Shown here in pieces: positions 36,801 through 49,600 of a stretch of 64,000 bases of DNA. The notes beneath the pieces are model-generated. The model was not told the origin of the DNA, searched no databases, and saw only the letters and a list, made by a program, of their open reading frames with translations. This stretch comes from Nymphalis io (lineage: Eukaryota > Arthropoda > Insecta > Lepidoptera > Nymphalidae). The stretch's first letter is position 1. Every line of letters starts with the position of its first letter. The stretch spans positions 15,314,001 to 15,378,000 of the forward strand of contig NC_065918.1 in assembly GCF_905147045.1 (NCBI RefSeq), written 5' to 3'. Position numbers and translations under genes: made by a program.

Positions 36801-37602
36801 AAGAAAACACGGCATTGTTTAATTATCCACTAGAAAAATATTATAAATAAGGCCGATAGTATTTCATACCTAACTCATATTCAGATCCATTCAATTATCA
36901 CAAGCCGAGTATATAGTCCGTATTAGAATTCCGTATAAAGAAATTTTATTCATATTTGTCTATTAATCGTGACGATATTTATGTCTCGACTTTATACATT
37001 GCATAACTAGCAATTATAATACATGATTGGTTATAATGACATTATAAAAAGTATATAAATTTATACGTAGGGTAAAGAAGTGGCGTGCAACATAACAAAG
37101 CTACCCAGTGGTTCGGTTGTGTTTGAGGATGTCAGCCCGGAGATAATGCGAGGCCAAGTTTTGAAACCTCTGGAGCGAGGGAACATGGCTCGGGTACCGC
37201 AGAACGATCCCCTACCAGGGCGGATTAGGTATCGTGCCGCTGATCATTCTGAAGTCGAGGTGAGTTATTTTTATATACACTATACTGCTAATAGACTTAT
37301 TATAAATATATATTAATCATAATTACTGTTGACATTTAATGAAAATATTATCTATGTCTTTTAAAATGAATATGCGTTTGCCTTGGGTACAAAACGTTTC
37401 TCGTATATTTACTTAATAATGTAAAAAGTCTTGTTTTAATTTAGAAATTTTTATTAAATTTAATTAAAATGGTTAGTTTTTTTTTGTTTTTATGTATTTT
37501 AATCACTAATTATTCGTACGACTCGATGAATACAATTTAGTCGATATTATGTTGTCGTAGGTGATAGTTTCTTATCAATCTTCTATCATGTATATATATA
37601 TT

Positions 37603-37640
<38 letters not shown>

Positions 37641-40600
37641 TATTTCACATATATATATAATTCACAAATGTATTTATATATTTAATAAGTTCAACGGCAG
37701 TCAATATACATAAAACTGTATAATATACAAAATCCGGTTTAAGAAATATATAACTGATGTAATCGAAATACAGCAAACAATCGTTTAATTATATTTTACG
37801 CGAAATCGATTAATATAAATTATGTTAAACTTTAATATTATTTTCAGTTTATAGTTTCATTAAGGTCATAGGCTATGTACTATGAAATATTATATAATCG
37901 GAATCAAAATTGTTGGTGTAGGCACTTCGATGTATAGCCCGCGAAAACTTTACCAAATTTTTTATTAGAGATTTGTATATCTCAAAAATATCTTCACTAA
38001 AGTCAGCGAATGAATATTAATATTTATCAATATTATCAAGCTATTAAACGAAAAATTTTAATTAAACAAATTTTTCGACAACTACAACAAAATATGAACC
38101 CATTTTATATAGATAATTTGACTTTTGAACTTTACAATTCGACTCATAATTTTTAGAAACGTTTAAATAAACATTTGAGAAACACACGGTGCGTGTTGTA
38201 CGGTGCGCAAGTACAGTACGAGCGAATAGATCGGCTGGCGAAGTATATATATGTCGTTTGTTAAAAAATAGTACGGAATAATTTCATATATTATAAGTAC
38301 GAAGTCGGAGACGCGCTTACACTGAAATACATAAACGAATTTGTGTGCAGAGTGGCTTGCTTGAAACCAATAGAGATGTTAGATTAAATTCTGTTTTCAA
38401 CTTAACAATTTTTCGCAGTCATCCGTGACAGTCCCTCGCGTATCTCGGCCTAGTTAAACCTCTTATTTATTAATATCCATTCATTTCAAATCTTGATTCA
38501 CTTTAGTCCGCTTGAAGTGTGACTTATATTGCCCACAATTTTATTATGCCACTGCGAATTCATTCGAAGTAACTTTATAAAGGATTTTCATTTTTTATAT
38601 ATTATATTTTAAATGAATCATCTTTTCGAACGTTATTATGTATATAAGTCATTTTTTATATTTTTTATATTGTTATGTATAGACATAACAGTCAAATATA
38701 TTTGATATAATTACTCAAATGTTTTATGAGTCAATATAAGAATGGTAGAAATAGAAAAGGTCGTTTATTTTTTTAACAAAATCGCTCATTGTTAGATTGT
38801 AACGCAAAAGAGATTATAATTATTTTAAACTAATAAAACGAAGCGAATTATTCGATATTAGATTATAAAGGTGATATAAATTATTGTTAATTGTATGTTA
38901 TTTGAGTTTAGTTACCTGCCTGCCTATATTAATATTATAAATGCAAAAATAACTCTGAATCACTGAATTTGAGTAAAATTTGGCATGAAACATGCTTAAT
39001 CTTTAAGGAAGGATATAGGCTTCTTTAGGCTACTTTTTAACGCCCTAAAACCCTAAAAAGCGAGCTAAGCCGCGGGCGACTAATAAGCGTCGATAGTAAA
39101 TGTAATCTATACGAATGTTATAAAGAGTATCTTACTAAGATGACATCCCCAGTATGATATGTTGAGTCCTCAATTTCATCATCATCATTGTTTGACAGCA
39201 GATCCATTAAGATTAATTATGAATCGCTATAGCAGCTAACTGAACCAGAATTACTACTAGTTGTACAATACAAGTAGAGTGTCGTTTACGTATTGCTTGC
39301 ATAGTTCCAGAATTGGGTTTCTAAAGGTCAACATCTTTCCATGTGATGAGAACTTTAATATTTTTTTCGCTAATTTGATGACGTATCTTCTTGTAGTTCA
39401 ATAATATTTATTGAATACTTATTTTTTTCTCTGTTCTTGTAATTTTGTTTATTCTTACCGATAAGGTTCTTTTTTCATCAGTATTGGGTTTTTTGATTAT
39501 TATGTCACGATTGTACGATGATCGTGGGTTCAAACCCGGGCAAGCACCACTGAATTTTCATGTGCTTAATTTGTGATTATAATTCATCTCGTGCTTGACG
39601 GTGAAGGAAAACATCGTGAGGAAACCTGCATGTGTCTAATTTTACTGAAATTCTGCCACATGTGTATTCCACCAACCCGCATTGGAGCAGCGTGGTGGAA
39701 TAAGCTCCAAACCTTCTCCTCAAAAAGAGGTGAGGAGGCCTTTAGCCCAGCAGTGGGACATTCACAGGCTGTTACGGTTACGGTTACGGTATGTTAGAAA
39801 TGACATTTACTTTTTTTAGAGGTTTCGATTAGATTTTTTGTATGATTGTTTGTAATGGATAAACTCAAAAACTACTCAACCAATTTATAATTTTTAAAGC
39901 TACGTTATCAGTGAGTTAAATAGGCAATATTTTATTTTAAAAAAATGAGAGATCCGTACGAAAATTGCAATAATGTAACCCAAGGTATCATTTTTTTCTT
40001 ATAATAGTCATAATTTGGCGTGCGGTGCGAAAACTATTGATGATACGTAAAATAATGTACAGGGCACCGGCCACCGTGTAACGGTACGGCGCCGGTGCCG
40101 GGAGACAGCGCGTCGTCGTGTGTGCGAACTAAGTCGCACGTGTTAACAAAAATGGCTGACAAATGTTGATTTTTTTATTTCACTAGTGGACACAAGTCCC
40201 GTTTTCTTATATAATATATAATTATTTTATAAAAAAATATACTAAAACATTGGCGTAAACTTATATTTCTATATAGTTATGCATTTTCATTCGAATCGAT
40301 CAAGCAATTTTTAAGACAAACCTACAGACAAAATTATCAAAAAAGTGTTAAATGTGAATATAAGAGATGGTTCAGTGGAAACAATACGTGGATCTTTATC
40401 GAGGTTCAAAACCGGGGAAGTATCAATTAGTTTACAATTTTAGTTATACTGGAAGCACGAGACGTCCTTATACTAGTGAAATTAAAAAGGCGATATCTAA
40501 ATCGTTGTCAGCCATTTTAATAAACACGTGCGAATAAACTGGTGGTAAAATTTACTGGTGGTAGGGCTTTGTGCAAGCTCGTCTGGGTAGGTACCACCCA

Positions 40601-43600
40601 CTCATCAGATATTCTACCGCAAAACAGCAATACTTGATATTGTTGTGTTCCGGTTTGAAGGGTGAGTGAGCCAGTGTAATTACAGGCACAAGGGACATAA
40701 AATCTTAGTTCCCAAGGTTGGTGGCGCATTGGATATGTAAGTGATGGTTGACATTTCTTACAATGCTAATGTCTAAGAGCGTTGGTGACCACTTACCATC
40801 AGGTGGCCCATATGCTCGTCCGCCTTCCTATTCTATAAAAAAAAAAAAAGAAAAAAAAAACAACAGTAAAGCATTGCGGTGCACCGTACACGGCACCGTG
40901 CTGCGGCCCGACGCCGCGCCGTAGACATGTGTCAACATGTTTCTAGTACCCATTGTTACCTACAGTAAAGCTTCATACAACAAATAACGGGCCACATTTT
41001 TCAAGAGGTCTGTCTCATAATATGTGTACGATAAGTCACTACTCACGAAGAATATAAAAATAAATAAATAAGCGAAAAGATCGATTCGCGAATGTTTATA
41101 CCCTTTGGATTAAAAAATGCACGAGATGAAATCCATATTTTACCCGTGCGAAGTTAGGCCAGTGAAATTTTAACACACACTAGCTAGTCGTGTTAAAATT
41201 TCACGGCCACACATTTCGCTCTTTCTGTCATCATTGATTTGACACTGGAAAGAAGAAGACACTGCATTGTTTAACTGATACAACATTTTTAAATAAGGCC
41301 TTATAGTATAAAAGAGTAACAGACTGATTTTCTTGTCGGGTCTTAGCTTTGCGTGTTATTGACATCGTAATCTTGTAAAATGACATTTTATAAGTTCTCG
41401 TTAAACTAAAAGCCTTTATACGAAGTGAATTTTAATATATATATTCCATTTTTATAAATGGAATATAAATATTCCTGAGTAAATGGTCATTATATAATAA
41501 TATAAGGGTCTGTTTTCCTATTGTTAAAGTAATTTGTAAAATGCATAATTAAATTACCGAGGAAGGAAATAGTTCATTTATATTCTTAAATGCATTATAA
41601 TTATCACGAAGCTCAATAAATTTAATACATTAAAATAATAACATTACTATATTTTAACATTAATATATTTTATACATATACACAATATATTTTTAATTTT
41701 TATATTTTTCTTCGGGTGATACAGATAAGATATAATAAAAAAATATACTTTTTTTTTAAATGGGAACCCTTTTGCAAACGATCGTCTCCAATTCATTTCA
41801 ACTAAATATATTTTATTATTAACATTATTGTAAAAAATATGTTATATTTGAGAGAGATAAAGAGAAAAATACCATAGCTAATCAATCGCCGGTTCGTTTT
41901 TTTTTTAATTTCCGAATTCGATATTTATCGGTGATTGTTTTGTCAATCAATAAGCAATTTGACTTTTACATCGAAAAAATGACATTGTAAACGACATTTA
42001 AAGTTTATTATTCTGTTTTTCTCACAATTCCTTATTATTATTTTTCTGAATATATATATTTTTTTTAAAACATCAATTCTTTTTTTAAATGTCATTTCTT
42101 ATTTTTTTTAATTATCACATGTAAAGTATTACACAAAACTTAAATGCCAGTATAAATGCAAACTTATCAAACATTAAAGAAATATTACAATTACTTCTTA
42201 ACATTTTATAATATAACTTTGTGAAATTATACCAAGTCAGGTGCCGCGTAGGTAGGAAAGTAGTGGGTTGAATTTAATCCAAAATATAATGAACGGATAT
42301 CGCCCACATGCTTTACTAGTTCTAATATTTTTGTATGTAAAAATATTGTTGGATTTCCCATCTATAAATAAATATATCCAACTTATATTTTGTAGCGTAA
42401 CTAAGGATTCACATATTAATATTACATCCACGCGAAATGTAACTTACCAAGTACAGGAAATATATACCTGTTCATAACGAATTTGACTATCGAATCTCGT
42501 CTCTATTTGAATGTTGATAACCAAATTACGGTAAAACGCTGCATCGTATGAATGGTATTGTTTATGAGGCCAAAAGAAAAAAAAGGCTTTAAAAAAGCCA
42601 ATGTCGCTCGCCAGTTTGTATGCCGGTGGGGGGTTGGTTTCACGATACGGGTTGTCAAGGCGCAAACTGCTAATGTTATAATTAATGACTTACACTTGGC
42701 TTATATTTATCATTTCGTTTTGTTTAACTATAGTAATTATATTTAGAATTACAAATAATAATTATCTACGAGTCGTAATTCAGGCGCTACCAATATTATT
42801 GGCTTTCAACATATGAATCAAAAGCCGGACTTTGGTTGGTTTTGACACGCACGTATTGAAATGGGGTTTTGTTGGCGAGTCTTTCAGTAACTATCATGCG
42901 ATTGTCATTTAAATATTGTAATTATTTATTTAAATATAGTCGAGCGTTGCGAAGCCAAATGGTTTAGTGTTTAGAAAACCAGAATCTTAACGGACAATTA
43001 CAGTTCAAGCCATGGTAAGAAGCAATGGGTTTTATTTGCTTAATTATTAGGTGTTATTAAATTTAATTGTTGCATGGAGATTCTTTTAAATATGTATCAA
43101 TAAGCGGGGAGTCTTTTAGTCTAGCTGTAGGAATAGTCAGATTGTAGATAAAAGTATAACATTGCAAATTACTCGTAACAACTCACGATCGAGTTCTAGT
43201 CTAGTTGAGTTTATTCTTGAAGAGAGGTTTCAATGCATAAAGTTGCTAGTGTTACAATTTCAAAATAAGTCTTAATATAGCAATTTAATTTCATAAAAGT
43301 AAAGAGTTAAATAAATATAAATTTTCTAAAAGTTATAAGTTTCCGTTGTGAAATTAAAGCTATCGTGCAGTTCTGTAATTGTGAAGACGAACCCCTAGAA
43401 GACTGCATCGTATTCAATTTTATTCGAAAGTCTAGAGTTTTGAAACCGCCTTTGTCTTAACTTAATGAATTGCTGGTGGAAATATTATCGTTGTGAAATT
43501 AACTTCATTTATAAATTAATATTTTGCTTAATTTTAACAAGAAAAAATTAAATTCCGAGTTGATATATTGAAAGGGATATATTTATTTTACCTACAATAC

Positions 43601-46600
43601 TATACATACATATTATCTCAAAGTCTATAGTAGCCTCCACTACCAGCTCAGCGCGATGATGTCAAACAATAGTAATAACCGGAATGACATACCCTCGCTA
43701 AGTTTCAAATATAAACGCTTATTAATTATATATATATATATTCTTTTATATACATGCAAAGATAGGTTTAAAAGGCAAGTTAAAAGTAAATTAACAGTCC
43801 ACAAATAGAATATTTATTGTTGGCGACTACGATAGGCAAATACTAAATACTTCTGCCGAGATTAATTGACCGTGTGTTTGTCACGCTCATCAACACAATA
43901 CGCAGTTGATTACCGTCGCGCGTTGGTAGGTTATTCAAGTTTAATTTTCTATATATCTTCTATCTATATAAATGATTTTTTTTTCCTGATTTTGATGACG
44001 AGTTGGGTGTCGTATTGCGATGTCAGATAAGGTTTGTGGTCTTAAAAAAACAGTTGAATGTTTGTGTTTTAATATAAACGCATTATGCAGACATTTATTT
44101 TATCGGCGCAAAGCCGGGATGAATGGCTACTTATATTACATAAATAAGCATTACAATTAGCGTTTCATGACCGGTTACGATGGTTAATAGTCTCGTCTAC
44201 GAGGCGTAATTCAGAAGTTCCAAGTGGCGCGTTATCTACGAATCATAGGGTTACGAATAAATGAATAAGCGAAGTAAATGAATATGACATTATAATGGTT
44301 CAATAAAAAAAATTGACGTCAATTAAGACTATTCTACCATTTGGGAGCAAAACGAGCCGTTTAATTGAATAACCCGTTATTCGATATAATTTTGAAAATA
44401 CCCAAACCATAAAAATACCTGTAAAAGAAATGTAATGGGGTTTTCGCTTCGAATTGAGTTCATGATTGTTTGCAATCTATTCATATAATAAAGCAGACAG
44501 AAAAACGAGTGTGAGCGATAAAAAAGAGTAACAATGCTTTTATCTAAATATATCAGCTGGTGGTAGGGCTTTGGCGCAAGCTCGTCTGGGTGGGTACCAC
44601 CCACTCATCAGATATTCTGCCGCCAAGCAGCAATACTTAGTATTGTTGCGTTTCGGTTTGAAGGGTGAATGTAACTACAAGGGACATCACATCTCAGTCC
44701 CCAAGGTTGGTGGCGCATTAGCGATGCAAGGAATGGTAATTATTTCTTACCTCAACAATGTCTATGGGCGGCGGTGACCACTTACCATCAGGTGGCCCAT
44801 TACGATATATATATCGTAATACAACTAATTTCACGCGGATGATGTCGCGGGCAATAGCTAGTTTTTAATGTATGAAATAGGCCAGATGTATGTTTTGTCA
44901 CGATTATCTTGAATCGAGCATGAAATTATTTTAACTTGGTTGTACGGCTTTGAGCAAACCCGTTCTCATTAAATATTCTACTAACAAACAACAATATCTA
45001 GTGGTGTTTTATTCCGGATTTAAGGATGAGTCAGCCATTTTAATTACAGGCATAAGGGCATAACTCCTTGCATGTAAGGAGTGGTTAATATTACTTACCG
45101 CCAATGTCTGGGCGGTGGTAATAACTTACCATCAGGTGGTCCCTATTTGCCACTCTGCCTACGTATTATAAATTAAAATTCAAACCTGTATAAATTAAAT
45201 TTCGTAGTCCACGAAAAGTTAGTGGTACTTAGATATGATCTCCAGCTAGGTTACGACCATATGTCTTAACTATTTTTATCTACATGACCCTAATTTTAAT
45301 CATATTAAATCAAATTAAAAATAGCTAAAAGTCAAAAGCTCTTTGACAGACACTTTTCAATCGTAATTTTTGAAAGATTCATTAAACTTAAATTACGTTT
45401 CGGAGAGTAAATTACTTTAAGAGGCACTGTAAAAAAATTAAATGGTTTCAAGAATTTTGCTCTTAAAACTTTCTTTATATTCATATAATTACTTTTCTAC
45501 ATTTACGTCTCTAGTGCCTACCAATTGTATATTGAACATTTTAAGATCGATTGAAATAAAGTTATAAATTACATATTTTATCATATAATACTATAAACTA
45601 TTTACACGTATATACGAAAAAATATACATTAATAAAGTTATCGTTATGCTTTTTGAGTAAAAAGGAAGTGATTTTATAAAAAAAAAAAATATAAAAAAAT
45701 TATTGAGAAATATATAAAAAAATTAGCTTGTCTGTCTTTGTTCTGGCAAAGGTATCTCGACAGTACAGCCTAGTGACGGTCCTTTGAAGATGACTAGATT
45801 TAAAAACAAAACCTATGACAATTAAAAAAACGTAGAAAACAAAGAAGGTTTTTCATGGTGTTTTCTTGGAGCGTTGTATATTTGAAATTTAAACTAGACG
45901 ACAAAAAATGATTTTCATAGTGCTTTGCTGGAACATTATTTTTTTTATTCAAATTAGCGTACTGCTTTATTTATTTATTTTTTCTCGCAGTGGAAACCTT
46001 CAGAAAGGTACCCGGGTCCTAAGGGGGTGGAACCGGGTTATGTGGGATTTTTACCCACTAAAACCACTGCGATGGCCGTCCTCAGCACGGATCGGAGAGG
46101 CTGCGGGATCGTGTTGATAAAACGCATCCGCGGCCTCTCCCGTGCTTTGCTCCACTCGTGGCTCGGCGGAGCTCTCATCAGGGGGCGAATTTCGCCCCCC
46201 CGCACTCCTCGCTAGTGCGAACAGCAGCGCGAGGCCATCACGGCTGCCTTCCTCCACAGGGCCGTCTGAAATAGGACACGTGAGGCCCCCACCTCACGCA
46301 TCCACGGCCCCAGGGTTACGCCCTATCTTTTAAGCCCCGGGCGTCTGGGCTATGGGAGGGCCGAGACGACGCCGTCGTCGTCTCCGCCGAGCAGGATCGG
46401 CCCTTTCCCGTTCCCGCTCCGCCGTCTCCTTCTGAACCATGACGGTCTCACAGAAGGAGGCTACGGCCCTCCACGCCGATTCCCTGCGAAGCATCGCCGA
46501 CACGATTGCTCGCAGGGACAGGTCTTGTCCGACTTCACGGACCAGGATCTCCCTCTCCGCACTCCACGCGGGGCACACTTCCAACGTATGCTGAGCGGTG

Positions 46601-49600
46601 TCCCGGTCCGCGCCACAGTGGTGACACATCGTCGTCGATTCGCGTCCGATCTTACACAGGTATTCTCCAAAAAAACCGTGACCGGTCATTACCTGCGTAA
46701 GTCGGAAGGTGACTTGTCGCTTTCGTCTCATCCAGGCTTCGAAGGCTGGCAGGATCGCTCCAACGATGCGTTTGCGTGTGTACCGTACTTCACAGAGACG
46801 ATCGCGCCACGTAGCAAGAGCCCTCCGGTGTTCCTGCCGCTTCAACGCCTCGAGCGCACTCGAAGTGGGCGCGCTTTCACTGTCCTGGCGGAGAGCGTAT
46901 TGCTTATCCCAACTCGTAAATGTGACACATTGTGTATTCTTTTTTCGAAGATTATTTAAATATTTTCGCTACGGTTTCAGACAAAAAAAACTATGATTAT
47001 GAATCGAGTACTTGTTACCAAGTGCATGTGACGTCGCAATTTAAAAATTTCTACAATAGTCTGTGTCATCATATTCTTGTGATGTCGATTACTATATTTG
47101 TTTTTCTCTTTCTCATCATCAAAAGCACTTTAACATGATGACGTCACAACCTTCACGTTTCTTTTTGTTCTAGTCCGCATCTTGTTGAAGACAGGTATTA
47201 AGATATAAGAAAGCCTGTCCTCCCTTGGGTTTAAGTTTTCTTCATACCAAATTTCATCAAATTCGTACAATAGCGTAAAACACATACAGACTTATTTTCG
47301 CATTTATAATATTGGTATAGATATAAGCGCTTCGATTCTTAACACACATGCTTTTACATTAGAATGTCCAAGTTTTAATAAGTCTACAAAATTGAATTCT
47401 TCTGCCAGGTGCCTTTCGGAGATAAAGACCAGTGTGGGGAGTTTACGCTGCGGCATGGCGATTGGGTCCAATTTCAAGTGGCTACAGACAGACGGGACCA
47501 GTTGAAACGTGCAACTAATATATCGCTACTCGATGAATCATTCAATGTTTCGGGTGAAAGGTAAGAAAAATTAACTTTGTTATTATTATCTACTTAAATA
47601 TACTAATCTTATGTTGCCATTATTGTGTGGTATTTTATATGTTAGATCCTATTTTTATTGAGGGGAGGCCTTTAATAATTTTGTATTGTGAGTGTTTTTT
47701 GAATGGATACTATCGGTATATATCTTTTTCTTTAACGGATTACGCGTTTCCCCCACGGGATTAGTGGGGGTATTTGGGACTCGTCGGTGTCCAAGGCGCC
47801 GAGTGCTCCCCAAACATCGGAATACGCACTAAAAACCAGTGGTACCCTTTCCGTCTTAAAGAGGAGCGCCACGGAATCGCTTGCGCATGCTACCGTGACG
47901 CTCATCGGTACTTATATACATATACCCCCTATCCCAATCAGAGTAGGAGTAAAGGTAAACAAACCGTAGAATTACACATTAATTTAACTTTAGAAATTCC
48001 GATTAAACTTCCGCGAAGTGAAAACATTCTATCGCGAACTACTATTTTATCGCGAATTAATCGAAGTGAATATCATAGATAATTCAAGATCTCGACCAAT
48101 GTTATCGGTGTCAAAGTTTTTTATTTGGGTTTACTCATCTCGTGGTTGAAAATTGCTATAGATTTAATTTGACACAGTCCCCGAAACCAAGGACTAGAAT
48201 CTTTAATTCATATATGCGGTGAAAAAGGATAGCCAGATTTGCGGCATTACTTATAACCATTGTTTAGCAGGCAATTAGTTAAGCTATGATGTGTTATCTT
48301 CTTTCGAATTTCAAATCATCAATGACAGAATGAGTCAATTCGTTTAAAAGTTCCTGTGTTTTATTACAACAGAATTAGCGCTATATGAAAGTAAACGCCC
48401 ATAATTTCTTAACTGCTGGGCATGGGTTTTTAACTAATTATGGGGAATGGTTGGTGCTCTGAATGAGCTCATTACGCAGTGACGCTTGACCGATTCCGAA
48501 TCCGCGGTCTACGTGTACGATTCGATTGTTCACTCTACTTGACCATTTCGACTATATGACAATTGGTAAAGAATTTATTTTATTTTTATACTTCAATGTT
48601 GAGTAAAATTAAATTATTAACGACATACGTTTTCAAATTTAAAATGAACAAGTTAAAAATATGAAATAAATAGATAAAATCAATAGTAATGATTTTGATT
48701 ACAGGCGAATACCTCTTCACGGTATAATGTAATGAAGTTTCATATAAAATCTTAAACGTTACGACTCAATATCCTTTATCGCTCTATTTTCACGAGCATC
48801 ATTTGTTTCAAATTAATTTGTTTAAAGTGTATCACATGCGGTATACGTGACACGTAACGGGCTACACAAACCGGCAAAGGAGCGGCTTGGTTAAAAAAAA
48901 TCCGAGCGTTCTGATATGGCTTTTCAGTCTCTTATTATATCTTCTTCCAATAGATTTTCGTATGAGTAATTCTATTAAAATATTTGAGATGGATATACCG
49001 CGCTCGACCAATAGTTACCTATACAGTCTATTCGAACCACGAGGAGTATAAATAAACAAGTTTGACCTTGAATTGACACGATATCATTGGTCGACGTCTC
49101 GAATATTCTATGAAATTCAAGATGGATCCGCGAAAAAATAGCGTATTGAATGTCAGCAAAGTTGTAATCGGAACTTTGGAAGTTGAATTAAAGTTATAAC
49201 TAGTTGCGTGCAATAGTGTTGTTTTATAAATGAAGGTGAATAATACAGTAACCTATTAGCAAATCGCATGGAATATCTAAATCTAAGGTTCTGTTTATCT
49301 TTACTTCTTCGATTGAAATATATATGTGGTACAGCTTGTGGTGTTCAATTTTAAAGTGGAATATAATCGTAATGTTTCCGACGCGGTGTTTCTCTCCTGT
49401 CGCCGATACTGAAATGCGCGCCCCGTAATTTTTTATTTGTGTCTGCGACCTTCCCTAAAATGTTTGCCACCGTGCGGATTATAACATGGTTATATTAAAC
49501 TTCAATCTTTATTTATGAGGGATTTCATTATGCATCTAAGAATATTTTAATTACGTTAGATAATAAACATCAATAGTAAAAATATAAGCCTTAAACATCC

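Larger units (their letters stand above)
37260..47408. other. Unr intron 5, largest intron
   Basis: Holds microsatellite, SINE families A and B, Helitron-like end, 15-bp inverted repeat and an R1-type LINE. Two CpG-rich patches (about 40060-40140 and 40870-40930) flank the family B SINE. 41,205-44,550 and 45,180-45,960 show nothing I can name. Confidence 0.75.

Noticed and set aside
37080..37316. Frame taken as a separate gene starting at GTG 37080
   Set aside because: It is the inner part of Unr coding exon 5, with the acceptor at 37070 and donor at 37260; the part after the donor is intron.
46142..46333. Small GC-rich open frames on the plus strand in 46027-46333 and 46506-46996
   Set aside because: Antisense frames of the LINE 3' UTR and ORF2.
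46330..46845. 171-codon minus-strand open frame with zinc-finger-like Cys/His residues
   Set aside because: It is the C-terminus of an R1-clade LINE ORF2 (TQVMTGHGFFGEYL, CHHC...H...C), followed by its 3' UTR and tail, so it is not a host gene.
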